Source: Marinobacter iranensis (GTDB lineage: Bacteria; Pseudomonadota; Gammaproteobacteria; Pseudomonadales; Oleiphilaceae). Taken from it: 64,000 nt of DNA. Under the pieces are notes generated by a model. It saw nothing but the letters and a program-made list of their open reading frames with translations. It ran no database searches and was not told the origin of the DNA. A program made the translations under genes and the position numbers. The DNA lies in NCBI RefSeq assembly GCF_029207565.1, contig NZ_JANCMW010000018.1, positions 22,127-86,126 of the forward strand. Direction: 5' to 3'. This document shows positions 45,651-54,979 of the stretch, piece by piece (position 1 is the first letter of the stretch; the number at the start of each line of letters is the position of its first letter).

Positions 45651-46368
45651 GCGGCTTTCTGGCCAGGAACACCGTGTTGGTTGATTCACGATTCTGGAAG
45701 GGATTGTAGAAAGCCACCACCTTGGCCTCCACGTCTGTGAACAGCGTACGCAAGGTTTCCATAAACGGTTCGTCGGGCGGATCATTGGACCACATGGCGA
45801 AGACACCGCCGGGCCGCAAGTGGGCGGCCATTCGGCCCAGACTTTCGGCATTGTAGAAACTGGCATTGGACTCGTTCAGCAGGGCCCGGGGTGAGTGGTC
45901 GATGTCCAGCAGGATGGCATCGAAAACCTTGCCCGGCGACTGTGGATCGAAACCGGTTTCAGACACCGCCATGTCAAAGAAACTGCCCAGTACATAGCGG
46001 CAGCGAGGGTCGTCGTTCAGCACCTTGCCCAACGGCACTTTCTCCTGCTGGTGCCAGTGGATAACCGTGTCCAGGGCGTCAACAACCAGCAGTTCGCTCA
46101 CCCTCTTGTGCTTCAGGGCCGCTTCCGCGGTGTAGCCCAGCCCAAGACCGCCAACCACAACCCGTGGCTGGTCACCTTCAACGGCATTCAGGCCCAGGTC
46201 CGCCAGTGCCACTTCCGCGTCCACGAACATGCTGGACATGAGAAATTCCTCACCCAGTTTTACCTCGTAGATATCGCGGTCACCCAGCGCCGGAATCCGG
46301 CGACGACGGAGGGTAATCTCTCCCAACTTTGACGGTTGGCTGTCGATCTGTTCAAACAAAAGGCCCAT
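45643..46368 (-). CDS. Spermidine synthase-like SAM-dependent enzyme
   Basis: A 241-residue Rossmann-fold protein of the polyamine synthase family. The nucleotide loop is VVVGGLGLGYTAEAAL, and the active-site region ILLDIDHSPRALL carries the acidic pair. It lacks the complete spermidine synthase N-terminus, so its activity may be methyl transfer or another aminopropyl reaction. It overlaps the convergent mgsA stop by eight bases. Confidence 0.75.
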   Translation of the reverse strand: MGLLFEQIDSQPSKLGEITLRRRRIPALGDRDIYEVKLGEEFLMSSMFVDAEVALADLGLNAVEGDQPRVVVGGLGLGYTAEAALKHKRVSELLVVDALDTVIHWHQQEKVPLGKVLNDDPRCRYVLGSFFDMAVSETGFDPQSPGKVFDAILLDIDHSPRALLNESNASFYNAESLGRMAAHLRPGGVFAMWSNDPPDEPFMETLRTLFTDVEAKVVAFYNPFQNRESTNTVFLARKPLS

Positions 46369-46511
46369 GGTATTTCCCGTGTCGTACTGGCAACGCTACA
46401 TCCTACCACCGGAAACGGCCAATCGCAGGCCGCACCACAAGTTCCCATTGGGAAATCGGCATACAACGACTACACTCAGAAGGTAATCAACACAGGATTG
46501 TGAACCACCCG

Positions 46512-49433
46512 ATGAGCGCTGGAATTGCCTGGCAACGGCCATCTCTGACCACACTGCTTACTGCCTTTTTTGCTGTACTGGTGCTCACTTTCCTGTCTGT
46601 GCCCGCCTGGCCATCGGTTAACGGGCCTGTTTCCGTGGGCATTGTTGCCGACAACAAGCCCTATACCTCTATTGAGGGCCGCACGCCCTCCGGTTTCTCC
46701 ATCGACGTTCTTCGGGAAGTGGCCCGACAATCGGGTGTGGACCTGGAGTTTCGGGCAGGCAGCTGGCCCGAGGTATTCGGGGCCTTCGTGCGTGGCGAAA
46801 TTGATGTCATTGAAGGTATTTCCTACCGTGAGGAACGGGCCAGAACCATCCAGTTCACCGAGCCCTATCACATCCGCCAGACCTACCTGATGCACGATCC
46901 GGTGAACCCGCTGGGGGACATCAGTTCCCTGGAAGCGCTCTCGGCCTATCGCATCGGTGTGGTACGGGACGTTTATTTTCGCGATGTGCTGACAGATGCA
47001 GGCGTTGAATTCGCCACCTACGATTCCATTCCCGGCCTGGTGCGTGCTCTCGCTTTCGGTTGGGTGGATGGCATCATCGGGCCGGAACTGACCCTGAAAT
47101 ACTACGCCAACCGTGCCGGCTTCCGGTTTCTGGAAATTGCCGGCCCCGCCCCTCTGGGGGAGTTGTCCGGGGAGGACTTTCGCCTTGGCGTGCTGAAAGG
47201 AAACGATGCACTGTTTGAAGTGATCAGTGAGGGATTGGCAGCGGTTCCGGAGGAGCGCATTGAGGCACTGTTCGAGCGCTGGCAGGAATACGGTGGTACC
47301 AGTATTGCCGAGTCGTCAGGATTTACCCTCAGTGATGCCCACCAACGTTATATCAGTGAGATCGGCCCTGTGAGAGTTGGGTTCATGAGGGATTATGCCC
47401 CTTTCAGCTTCCGCGATGCAGGCGCAACCCAGGGCCTGGCTGTCGACGTAATGGACCGGATATCCGACCTGACCGGCTTGCAGGTGGTACCGGTCACGGG
47501 GCAATGGTCTGAACTCTACCCCCGCTTCCTGGAACGTGACATCGACATCATGGCCAATATGTCGCGGACCGAAGAACGTCTGGAGTTCACACGGTTTACC
47601 AGGCCCTATCACATCCTGCCCAACGTCGCTTTCACCCTGGATGACAGCCTTCAATTCGATACACCCGCAGACCTGAAAGGACTTAAGGTCGCCATCGGCG
47701 CGGGCATCTATTATGAAAGTACCCTGCGGGAGGCGCTGGGTGACAACGTGTTCTCCTTTACCTCGCAGCGGGCCCTGTTCCAGGCCCTGGCGGAGGGGTC
47801 GGTGGATGTGGCGCTGGCAGCCCTGCCCAATGGCAACTACTGGGTAAGGGAACTTCGCATCGCTGGTGTGACTATTGCCGGTGAAGTAACGCTTGAAGGT
47901 ATGCCCGGGGAAGATCTGCGTTTCGGCGTTCGCCCCGCCCTTGAACCGCTCGCCGCCATTATGGATGCGGCATTGGGGGCCATCAGCCCGACGGAAATGC
48001 GAACCATCGAGAACCGCTGGCTCGGCGCCTCTGCCAGCCGCCACCCTCCACCTGCCGCCGGCCCGCTGACCTTCACCGATGCCGAACAGGCATGGCTGGC
48101 CGATCGGCAACGGCAGCTTACCATTTGTGTGGATCCTGACTGGCTCCCCCTCGAGGGGCTTAACGAAGGCAATGAACACGTCGGGATTTCCGCCGACATC
48201 TTCGCCCTGTTTTCTGAACGCTCCGGTATAGAATTCACCCCCCTTCCCGTCGACACCTGGGCCGAATCCATCCAGGCAGCCAGGAAACGCCAATGCGACC
48301 TGCTTTCCATGGCCATGGAAACACCGGAGCGACTTGACTACCTGAGCTTTACAGAACCCTATATCCAGATTCCAAGTGTGCTGTTGGGGCGGGTAGAGGC
48401 CCCGTTTATCAATACCCTTGATGATATGGGAGACAGGCCGGTCGGCGTTGTGGAGGAATACGCCTTCCTGGAACTGCTGAAAACATCGAATCCCGGCCTC
48501 AACCTGGTGACAGTCCCTAATGAAAAGATGGGGTTGCGCATGGTCCAGGAACGCGAGCTGGCTGGTTATGTGGGCACGCTACCCACAGCCAGCTACAACA
48601 TGCAGGAGTTAGGCCTGGCGGACCTGAAAGTCCTTGGGCGAGTTCCGGTGGACTGGTCCCTTGGGGTTGCCACCATCAATGACGAACCCCAACTGTTCAG
48701 CATCATGCAAAAGCTGGTTGCCAGCCTTACGAAAGACGAGCGCAAATTCATCGAACAGCAATGGGCCAGCCTCAAGCTGGAACAAGCCGTGGACTACACC
48801 CTGGTGTTCCAGTTAATCATCGGCGCAATGGTTGTGCTGGGCCTGTTGTTCTACTGGAACCGAAAGCTCGGCCGGCTGAACCGGGAACTCGCCGCGGCCA
48901 ATAGCCGCCTTGCCCATCTCAGCGTAACGGACGACCTGACCCAGATTGGCAACCGCAGCTATTTTGACCGGGAGTTCAGCAAAAGCTTTCACTGGTGCCA
49001 GAGACACAAAGCCGGGTTTGCCGTTGCCATGGTGGATGCCGACCATTTCAAGAAGATCAACGACACCTATGGTCACGACGCAGGCGACCGATGCCTGGTA
49101 GCGCTGGCCGATACCATGCGGAGCCATTTCCGACGCGATACTGACCGTCTTACCCGATTTGGCGGAGAGGAATTCGTCATATTTACCAGCTTTAGTGATC
49201 GTGAGGAGTTGATGTCGCGTCTGGAGAGTTTCCGTGAGGGCCTGGCCGGGCAGACGACTACCTGCAATGGCCAACAGATTCACTTTACCGTGAGTATTGG
49301 CCTGGCTACCGGCATCCCCCTCAAGGACACTGTGCCTGCTGAATTTCTCAGGCGGGCCGACAAGGCGCTGTATCTTGCCAAGCAAAACGGCCGCAATCGA
49401 ATGGAGGCCATGACCATCGAAGACCCGGCCTGA
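46512..49433 (+). CDS. Diguanylate cyclase with three tandem periplasmic solute-binding domains
   Basis: A 973-residue membrane receptor. A signal anchor (about 12-35) is followed by three SBP_bac_3-type amino acid-like binding domains, at about 38-270, 280-500 and 520-745. Each has the ..GFSIDVL.. or similar start and the D.......R..-like ligand residues (for example TRTEERLEFTRF). A transmembrane helix near 760-780 leads to a GGDEF domain: GGEEF at 884-888 and an RxxD inhibition site (RDTD) five residues before it, so c-di-GMP synthesis and product inhibition are both expected. The ATG at 46512 has no ribosome site; a GTG at 46500 is also possible. Confidence 0.9.
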   Translation: MSAGIAWQRPSLTTLLTAFFAVLVLTFLSVPAWPSVNGPVSVGIVADNKPYTSIEGRTPSGFSIDVLREVARQSGVDLEFRAGSWPEVFGAFVRGEIDVIEGISYREERARTIQFTEPYHIRQTYLMHDPVNPLGDISSLEALSAYRIGVVRDVYFRDVLTDAGVEFATYDSIPGLVRALAFGWVDGIIGPELTLKYYANRAGFRFLEIAGPAPLGELSGEDFRLGVLKGNDALFEVISEGLAAVPEERIEALFERWQEYGGTSIAESSGFTLSDAHQRYISEIGPVRVGFMRDYAPFSFRDAGATQGLAVDVMDRISDLTGLQVVPVTGQWSELYPRFLERDIDIMANMSRTEERLEFTRFTRPYHILPNVAFTLDDSLQFDTPADLKGLKVAIGAGIYYESTLREALGDNVFSFTSQRALFQALAEGSVDVALAALPNGNYWVRELRIAGVTIAGEVTLEGMPGEDLRFGVRPALEPLAAIMDAALGAISPTEMRTIENRWLGASASRHPPPAAGPLTFTDAEQAWLADRQRQLTICVDPDWLPLEGLNEGNEHVGISADIFALFSERSGIEFTPLPVDTWAESIQAARKRQCDLLSMAMETPERLDYLSFTEPYIQIPSVLLGRVEAPFINTLDDMGDRPVGVVEEYAFLELLKTSNPGLNLVTVPNEKMGLRMVQERELAGYVGTLPTASYNMQELGLADLKVLGRVPVDWSLGVATINDEPQLFSIMQKLVASLTKDERKFIEQQWASLKLEQAVDYTLVFQLIIGAMVVLGLLFYWNRKLGRLNRELAAANSRLAHLSVTDDLTQIGNRSYFDREFSKSFHWCQRHKAGFAVAMVDADHFKKINDTYGHDAGDRCLVALADTMRSHFRRDTDRLTRFGGEEFVIFTSFSDREELMSRLESFREGLAGQTTTCNGQQIHFTVSIGLATGIPLKDTVPAEFLRRADKALYLAKQNGRNRMEAMTIEDPA

Positions 49434-49503
49434 TTAAACGGCAGCCAGACCGTGCCACAGGGTGTTATCCTGACGCCACAAGGACAACGAAAAGGAGATC
49501 ACC

Positions 49504-50475
49504 ATGGCTAAGATCTATGACGACAACTCACTATCGATCGGCAATACCCCCCTCGTAAAACTCAACCGTGTTAACGAAGGCGCCACCATCTGGGCCAAGA
49601 TTGAGGGCCGCAACCCGGCCTACTCTGTCAAATGCCGGATCGGCTCCGCCATGATCTGGGATGCGGAAAAACGTGGTGTCCTCAAGCCCGGCATGACCAT
49701 TGTTGAGCCCACCAGTGGCAACACCGGCATCGCCCTGGCCTTTGTTGCAGCGGCCAGGGGCTACAAGCTGAAGCTGACCATGCCCTCCTCCATGAGTCTG
49801 GAACGGCGCAAGGTGTTGAAGGCCATGGGGGCGGAGTTGGTCCTTACGGAACCGGCCAAGGGTATGAAGGGTGCGATCGCCAAGGCCGAGGAAATCGTTG
49901 CGGAAGACCCGGACAACTGCTTCATGCCACAGCAGTTCGACAACCCGGCCAATCCCCGTATCCATGAGGACACCACTGGTCCGGAAATCTGGAACGACAC
50001 CGACGGCGCCGTGGACATCCTGGTTTCCGGGGTAGGCACCGGCGGTACCCTGACCGGCGTTACCCGCTATATCCGCAACACCAAAGGCAAGGGTATCACG
50101 ACCGTTGCCGTGGAGCCGGAAGACTCACCGATCATTACCCAGACCCGTAACGGCGAAGAACCGAAACCGTCACCCCATAAAATCCAGGGCATTGGCGCCG
50201 GCTTTATACCGCGCAACCTGGACATGGACCTGGTGGATCGGGTGGAAACGGTCAGCAATCAGGAGGCGATGGACATGACGCACCGGCTGATGCAGGAGGA
50301 GGGCATTCTTTGCGGTATTTCCTGCGGCGCGGCGGTTGTGGCTGCCGTCAGGATTGGAAAGCTACCGGAGTTTCAGGGTAAGAACATCGTGGTGGTACTG
50401 CCGGATTCCGCCGAGCGTTACCTGTCGTCCGCGCTGTTCACGGACAGGTTCGGTGACCTGGAAAACGTGCAGTAA
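49504..50475 (+). CDS. cysK: Cysteine synthase A
   Basis: A 323-residue pyridoxal-phosphate enzyme that makes cysteine from O-acetylserine and sulfide. The PLP lysine is K43 in NPAYSVKCRIG; the substrate loop is VEPTSGNTGIALAF; the phosphate site is VSGVGTGGTLTG; the C-terminal GISCGAAV closes the active site. AAAGGAGA precedes the ATG. A perfect stem lies just downstream at 50483-50506. Confidence 0.94.
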   Translation: MAKIYDDNSLSIGNTPLVKLNRVNEGATIWAKIEGRNPAYSVKCRIGSAMIWDAEKRGVLKPGMTIVEPTSGNTGIALAFVAAARGYKLKLTMPSSMSLERRKVLKAMGAELVLTEPAKGMKGAIAKAEEIVAEDPDNCFMPQQFDNPANPRIHEDTTGPEIWNDTDGAVDILVSGVGTGGTLTGVTRYIRNTKGKGITTVAVEPEDSPIITQTRNGEEPKPSPHKIQGIGAGFIPRNLDMDLVDRVETVSNQEAMDMTHRLMQEEGILCGISCGAAVVAAVRIGKLPEFQGKNIVVVLPDSAERYLSSALFTDRFGDLENVQ

Positions 50476-50482
50476 TGAAGAG

Positions 50483-50506
50483 GCCCGGGGCAGATTTGCC
50501 CCGGGC
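50483..50506 (+). terminator. Stem-loop between cysK and the outer-membrane protein gene
   Basis: GCCCGGGGCA and TGCCCCGGGC pair over ten bases with a four-base loop. It lies between the convergent cysK and outer-membrane protein stops, so it may serve both. There is no long T run on either strand. Confidence 0.7.
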
Positions 50507-50527
50507 AATGGCCATTATACCGGCGCC

Positions 50528-51106
50528 TTAGAACTGGAACCGCATGCCAACGCGGCCGGTATCGAAATCCGGCCCGTCGTTGGTGACCTGACCATTGAAG
50601 TCGTCCTCGTCGATATCAACGTTGTAGCGGTTGTATTCCGCAAACGCGGTTAACTGCTCGGTTACCCTGAAATCAACACCGGCACCGACAAACGGGTTCA
50701 CCTCGTCGTAAGTCTCACTTTCATCGAAGGCCTCCACATCAAACGATGATGCAAACGCGCCGGCCTTGGCGTAAACGCCAAAGGTGTCCGTCAACGGCAA
50801 CCGCCCAAGCAGGCCAAGGGACGTCCCTTTCAGCTTGCCATCGACCTCGTCATCACCAAAGTTGCCAAAATCAATGTACTCCGCCTCCAGGGCAAAGAAT
50901 TCATTGAACTGGTAACCCAGACCCACGCCGAACAAATCGTTCTCATCATCAAATTCGCCGCCATGGGACTTATAGCCACCATAACTGCCGCTGACAAACA
51001 CGCCAGAACTGTCCCGGTCGGTATTATCCTGCGCCCAGACAACCGGAGCCGCCAGCATGGCCGATGTCAGGACCGTTACATATGCAAAACCCGATTTATA
51101 ACTCAT
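50528..51106 (-). CDS. OmpA-like beta-barrel outer membrane protein
   Basis: A 192-residue protein with a signal peptide ending in VVWA, followed by eight alternating strands such as VFVSGSYGGYKS and FFALEAEYIDFG, and a final aromatic F (GMRFQF) as in small barrels. The whole fits the OmpA/OmpW-like porin family; no ligand is known. The start at 51106 was chosen because AAGGA lies eight bases upstream; the ATG at 51115 would touch the ribosome site. A structured leader lies directly upstream. Confidence 0.85.
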   Translation of the reverse strand: MSYKSGFAYVTVLTSAMLAAPVVWAQDNTDRDSSGVFVSGSYGGYKSHGGEFDDENDLFGVGLGYQFNEFFALEAEYIDFGNFGDDEVDGKLKGTSLGLLGRLPLTDTFGVYAKAGAFASSFDVEAFDESETYDEVNPFVGAGVDFRVTEQLTAFAEYNRYNVDIDEDDFNGQVTNDGPDFDTGRVGMRFQF

Positions 51107-51119
51107 ATCATCCATCCTT

Positions 51120-51188
51120 CTGAGTTCAGAGGCTGATCACTTCCTAATGGATTAACCGGTAAAGCTTTATGCCGGTTACTGAACTCAG
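51120..51188 (-). promoter_or_regulatory. Structured 5' leader upstream of the outer-membrane protein gene
   Basis: A ten-base outer stem, CTGAGTTCAG (51120-51129) with its complement at 51179-51188, encloses an inner stem, TAACCGG (51153-51159) with CCGGTTA (51172-51178). The outer stem ends directly against the AAGGA ribosome site at 51115-51119. A six-base match (ATCCAT with ATGGAT) could let the leader pair across the ribosome site instead. Thus a switch or thermosensor is possible but unproved. Confidence 0.55.
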
Positions 51189-51253
51189 GCTACCTACAAA
51201 TGAGCAGGATGTGCATTAAATGCGCAATACAGTCTGTTCACCTCCTTTTCATG

Positions 51254-51541
51254 CTATTTAATGTGAGTTTCATAACTTTTCGTAACATTTGCGCGTCTGG
51301 CCAAGGCACCGAGGCCAGCGGCCGCCAGCGACACACTGCGGTAGGAAAGGCGGGATATACCGTGGTGAATATAGCGGACGCTCTCACTCCAGGGCCTGGT
51401 CACCGGCACCTGCTGCAGGATATTGAAGGTTTCATCCGCAATGGACAGGTGGACCCGTTCCAGCTTGAGCGCACCATGGTTGATACCACTGGCTGCCATA
51501 TCAGCAACCCCGACCCACCAGTTCCGGTTTTGCTCGTTCAT
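51254..51541 (-). CDS. Conserved hypothetical protein coupled to a lipase-like gene
   Basis: A 95-residue protein without signal peptide, starting MNEQNRNWW. It has an amphipathic central helix and a short hydrophobic LAAAGLGALA near the end. I do not recognise a family. Its start codon overlaps the stop of the alpha/beta hydrolase by four bases (ATGA), a sign of coupled translation, so it is probably a partner or chaperone of that enzyme. Confidence 0.7.
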   Translation of the reverse strand: MNEQNRNWWVGVADMAASGINHGALKLERVHLSIADETFNILQQVPVTRPWSESVRYIHHGISRLSYRSVSLAAAGLGALARRANVTKSYETHIK

Positions 51542-52449
51542 AACAACCATTCCTTAAGCTGGGCGGCCACATCGGGGTGATGAGCCAGGCGAATATGATC
51601 AATACCCGGAAAGCTGGCCACGTCGCTGAGTGTCCAGCCCTTGCGCTCGCTGCCGCAGGCGCTGGACTCGTGTACCAGTGCATCCCCGAACAGCGCATTA
51701 ACCGGATGTTGACGGGAACGAGCCAGCAAACCACAGACAACGTAATGCCTGGCACCCGGCAGCAAAGGTGGCTCGCCATCTTCCGGGTTGACAACGTCAC
51801 CGCGGGACAGATTGCGAATGCCCTCGCTGCGCAAATCAATCACTTCACCGAGTACCCGGAAATAATCCCGTGGAGCCCCATTCATCAGCTCCGCCGTTGC
51901 CTTGGCGCCTTTTGCCAACCAGGAGCCATCATGGGGGGAGCCAATGTAAACGCAATCGCTGAGCTGCTCCACCCAGCGATTGCCGCGAAGTTGGCCATGG
52001 TGGCAAGCGCTGCGGATCAGCAACCCTCCCATACTGTGACCGATCAGGATGATCCGCTCGACAGGCAACGGCCAATGGCTGACCAGGGTTTCCAGAAGGT
52101 CGGCAAGATCTTCGCCATTGCGATAGATCGGTCGGCCAGTATTGTAACGGAGGGTCAGGGGTGTGATGTCACTGTTCCCGGCCGCAAGCAGGGAGCCGTA
52201 GTGAGCGCCGTCACCATGGGGAATAGTCCATATTGATTCCAGCTCCATCAACCCGTGAATACAGAGGCACAAAGTTGAGCCGGGCTCCTCGACCACATCA
52301 GGGGAGTCCGGCTCGACTGGGTTGCGCCCATGAAAAAATGCCATGGGCATGGTCAGGGGATTATTGCGAGCCTCCAGCCAGTCCCCGAGGAACCCGCTGA
52401 GAATGGCTGAGGCGTGTCTTTGCCATACCGGACTGGTGTCTGTCTGCAT
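51538..52449 (-). CDS. Alpha/beta hydrolase, lipase-like
   Basis: A 303-residue enzyme. The nucleophile elbow is ILIGHSMGGLL (serine near residue 143) and the later SPHDGSWLA and DHIRLAHHP contain the probable acid and histidine. The family includes PGAP1-like lipases and esterases. The ATG at 52449 was chosen over a TTG at 52455. It is followed by a coupled small protein. Confidence 0.82.
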   Translation of the reverse strand: MQTDTSPVWQRHASAILSGFLGDWLEARNNPLTMPMAFFHGRNPVEPDSPDVVEEPGSTLCLCIHGLMELESIWTIPHGDGAHYGSLLAAGNSDITPLTLRYNTGRPIYRNGEDLADLLETLVSHWPLPVERIILIGHSMGGLLIRSACHHGQLRGNRWVEQLSDCVYIGSPHDGSWLAKGAKATAELMNGAPRDYFRVLGEVIDLRSEGIRNLSRGDVVNPEDGEPPLLPGARHYVVCGLLARSRQHPVNALFGDALVHESSACGSERKGWTLSDVASFPGIDHIRLAHHPDVAAQLKEWLL

Positions 52450-52553
52450 ACACAATCGCTACCGTCTGATGCTGTTGCTACCAGTCTACTCTGATAACCA
52501 CACCAGCGATTGGCTGAATTTGCACCCGTTTCCGGCGTAGGGGCAACCGCTCC

Positions 52554-53873
52554 CTAGTGGCCCCGACCCGCAAGCCCCATGCAATTGGCATAGAAGGTAG
52601 TGGTCGCCGGCCAGTCGGAGAAGATACCGATAACCCCGACATCCCGCGCCAGCACATCGATCACATTGAACACGTCACCGTCATTATTGATGGCATCGGT
52701 GATGGTCTGATGATACCAGCCACCGCCACTGGCCAGTGGGCCACTGCGTTCAACCGTCCAGGCGATCATCTCCAGCCCCGCAGCCCTGGCATTTTCCGCG
52801 TACTCCGACGGCACAATTTGCTGATGGCCGTCGAGGGTCAGCATTTTCCACAACGCCGGTGCCAGGATATTCACTCCCCGGGCGGAGAGGCTTTCCATCC
52901 AGGCCAGGGACGAGTTTTCCGCCGTTATCGGCTCCTGGTCCAGGAAAACCGCCTGCTTGCCAAAGCGGGGCATGTTGTTGACCCAGAAAAGCACATCGTC
53001 CAGCAGGAACGACTGCGGCCAGACATCCTTCGGGTTCACGCCGGCGTCGATATAGTCCTGAATCATCTGGCGCGCATAATCCTGCTGGCTGTAATCCCCT
53101 TCAAACGGCATCTCCACCACCGGTGTTTTCAGTTCCGGAGTGAACTTCACACCCAGCGCCTGGAACAACTCAATGCTTTCCTTGTGGGTCAGCAACGTGC
53201 CACGGCTGCTGTACAACTCGGTACGCCAGTCGGCTGTTCCTTCCAGGTACTCCTCGGGAGTGGTTGCCATGGGGTTGAACGCATCCATCTTGCCTTCAAG
53301 GGACTTGAACTCCTCCAGCGTGATATCACTGGTGCGGCATTCCGCCTGTGCCTCGGTACCGCTTCCCGGATCCGCCGGCACAAACGGCTGTGTGCATTTG
53401 GCGTTCAATTCGGGAATCGTCACGATGTTAGTAGTGGTGTGGAGGTCGTTCTGGGCGTGGCGACAGACCAGTTCCCTGTCCTTGGTGAACGCGACATCGC
53501 ACTCCACGATGCCGGCACCCATCTGGGCGGCCGCGACATAGGATTCGAGAGTGTGCTCCGGGAACTGCAACGGCGCGCCGCGATGGCCGATGGAGAAATC
53601 CGTGGGCCGGACTTTCTCGGCGCGGCAGGACTGCAATCTGTCTTTCAGACGCCCCTCATCCATGTCTTCCACCAGCCAGAACGGCCTTGGCCCCAGATGG
53701 ACCTCGCGTTTGCCACGGTGGAATCTGTCTTTCAGATCCGGCCACTTGTCGTGCCATTTTTCAAGGCCTGGCGGCGTCCAGTGCTCGCCCTTGCCCTGCC
53801 AATCCGGTGCCGCACTGGCAACGGAGGATAGAGACATCAGTAATGCCATAACCAGCAACGTACGTAACTTCAT
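52554..53873 (-). CDS. Periplasmic glycerophosphodiester phosphodiesterase
   Basis: A 439-residue exported enzyme. After the signal peptide (ending SVASA) and a charged linker of about 60 residues, the GDPD barrel begins with IGHRGAPLQFPEHT and has the metal-binding ECDVAFTKDRELVCRHA. It splits glycerophosphodiesters to glycerol 3-phosphate and an alcohol. It is longer than typical GDPDs because of inserts such as FNPMATTPEEYL. The start has AGGGAG upstream. Confidence 0.9.
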   Translation of the reverse strand: MKLRTLLVMALLMSLSSVASAAPDWQGKGEHWTPPGLEKWHDKWPDLKDRFHRGKREVHLGPRPFWLVEDMDEGRLKDRLQSCRAEKVRPTDFSIGHRGAPLQFPEHTLESYVAAAQMGAGIVECDVAFTKDRELVCRHAQNDLHTTTNIVTIPELNAKCTQPFVPADPGSGTEAQAECRTSDITLEEFKSLEGKMDAFNPMATTPEEYLEGTADWRTELYSSRGTLLTHKESIELFQALGVKFTPELKTPVVEMPFEGDYSQQDYARQMIQDYIDAGVNPKDVWPQSFLLDDVLFWVNNMPRFGKQAVFLDQEPITAENSSLAWMESLSARGVNILAPALWKMLTLDGHQQIVPSEYAENARAAGLEMIAWTVERSGPLASGGGWYHQTITDAINNDGDVFNVIDVLARDVGVIGIFSDWPATTTFYANCMGLAGRGH

Positions 53874-53944
53874 AACAAGCTCCCTGTGCGATGAATGGTA
53901 CTGCACGGTTATTGTCGGCGCGGGGGGTTACGTTGTGGTGACGA

Positions 53945-54445
53945 TCATGTGACTGGTGCGTCCGTGCCGCTTTCCCGTGAGTCCGTTTTTTCTTTCCCTC
54001 TGGCCTGCTCGGCCTCCGCCTCCTTCATCAAGACCATGCCACCCCGCAACAGCAGCGACTTCAGGCGAGGGTCGCCCTGTTCCACCACACCAAGAGTGAA
54101 CGCCGCAAAAACCGCTTCCAGCGGATTGTTGCGAACAAGGTCCCTGATGGCATCAATTGGAGAGGCCGATGACTGCCCTTCTCTCTCACTGGCAGGCTTT
54201 TTGGAAGTGGCCGGCCGTGTCATTCGGTAGAAGAACAACGCCAGCAACAACAGACAGGACAAGCCCGTCACCGCCATGGCACCGGCTTCACCCATGGCGG
54301 GTGCCAACGCCAGTGTGGCGGCATTGACGAGCATATAAAAACCGGTGATCAACAGGGCGACCAGCAGCACGAAGGCCAGCATAAAGCCGATAACGGCCGC
54401 GACTGCCTTACGCAGGACGCCCTGTAACCAGGCTGAATCGGGCAT
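53945..54445 (-). CDS. Membrane protein, partner of YqjD-like protein
   Basis: A 166-residue protein with two hydrophobic helices near the N-terminus, VIGFMLAFVLLVALLITGFY and the LLLLALFFY segment, and a charged C-terminal half. It looks like the YqjE/phage-holin-like group found beside YqjD in gammaproteobacteria. It starts two bases after the YqjD-like stop. Confidence 0.75.
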   Translation of the reverse strand: MPDSAWLQGVLRKAVAAVIGFMLAFVLLVALLITGFYMLVNAATLALAPAMGEAGAMAVTGLSCLLLLALFFYRMTRPATSKKPASEREGQSSASPIDAIRDLVRNNPLEAVFAAFTLGVVEQGDPRLKSLLLRGGMVLMKEAEAEQARGKEKTDSRESGTDAPVT

Positions 54446-54447
54446 GA

Positions 54448-54771
54448 TCAGCGATCCAGCAACCGGCCAACAAGCAGTCCGGCAAGAAACATGATCACGA
54501 TGCTGAGGAACGGCCGCTCCTCTATTTTGTGCTCGGCATCGTGTACAGCCTTACTGCCGGCGTCACGGGCACGGTTGAAGGCCTCATCTCCGCGTTGCCT
54601 CACCTGGTCAAATGCCTCACGGCTTTCACGGCGGATTTCATCGCGCAGATTGCTGATGTTGCTCTTTTGCCCTTCAGCAACGGTTTTGGTGAGTTTGGAG
54701 AGATCGTCGCGGAGTTTCTGCAGGTCCTCTTTGACCTGCTCATAATCGTTCTGGTTGGATTTCGCTTCCAT
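54448..54771 (-). CDS. YqjD/ElaB-like (DUF883) ribosome-associated membrane protein
   Basis: A 107-residue protein with a long charged helix followed by a C-terminal membrane helix IVIMFLAGLLVGRLLDR. This is the DUF883 layout; in E. coli YqjD and ElaB tie inactive ribosomes to the membrane in stationary phase. AAGGAGG precedes the ATG. It is the first gene of a two-gene unit. The 208-base upstream region at 54772-54979 seems to hold only its promoter. Confidence 0.85.
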   Translation of the reverse strand: MEAKSNQNDYEQVKEDLQKLRDDLSKLTKTVAEGQKSNISNLRDEIRRESREAFDQVRQRGDEAFNRARDAGSKAVHDAEHKIEERPFLSIVIMFLAGLLVGRLLDR

Positions 54772-54979
54772 TTGTTGCCTCCTTATCAGTAAACAATACT
54801 GCTATTTCGGCTTTTGGTAACGACACGAACTGTTGACTGAATACCTGTAAAAGAAAGTCCGATCATCTCCAGACAGACATTCAGGCACCATGGCATCGTG
54901 AAGAATAACCATGGTTAATATGACTGTAGCACACGAGCGCGGGGCTTATGTTAAGACCTCGTAACGGGAACCCGCCGGT

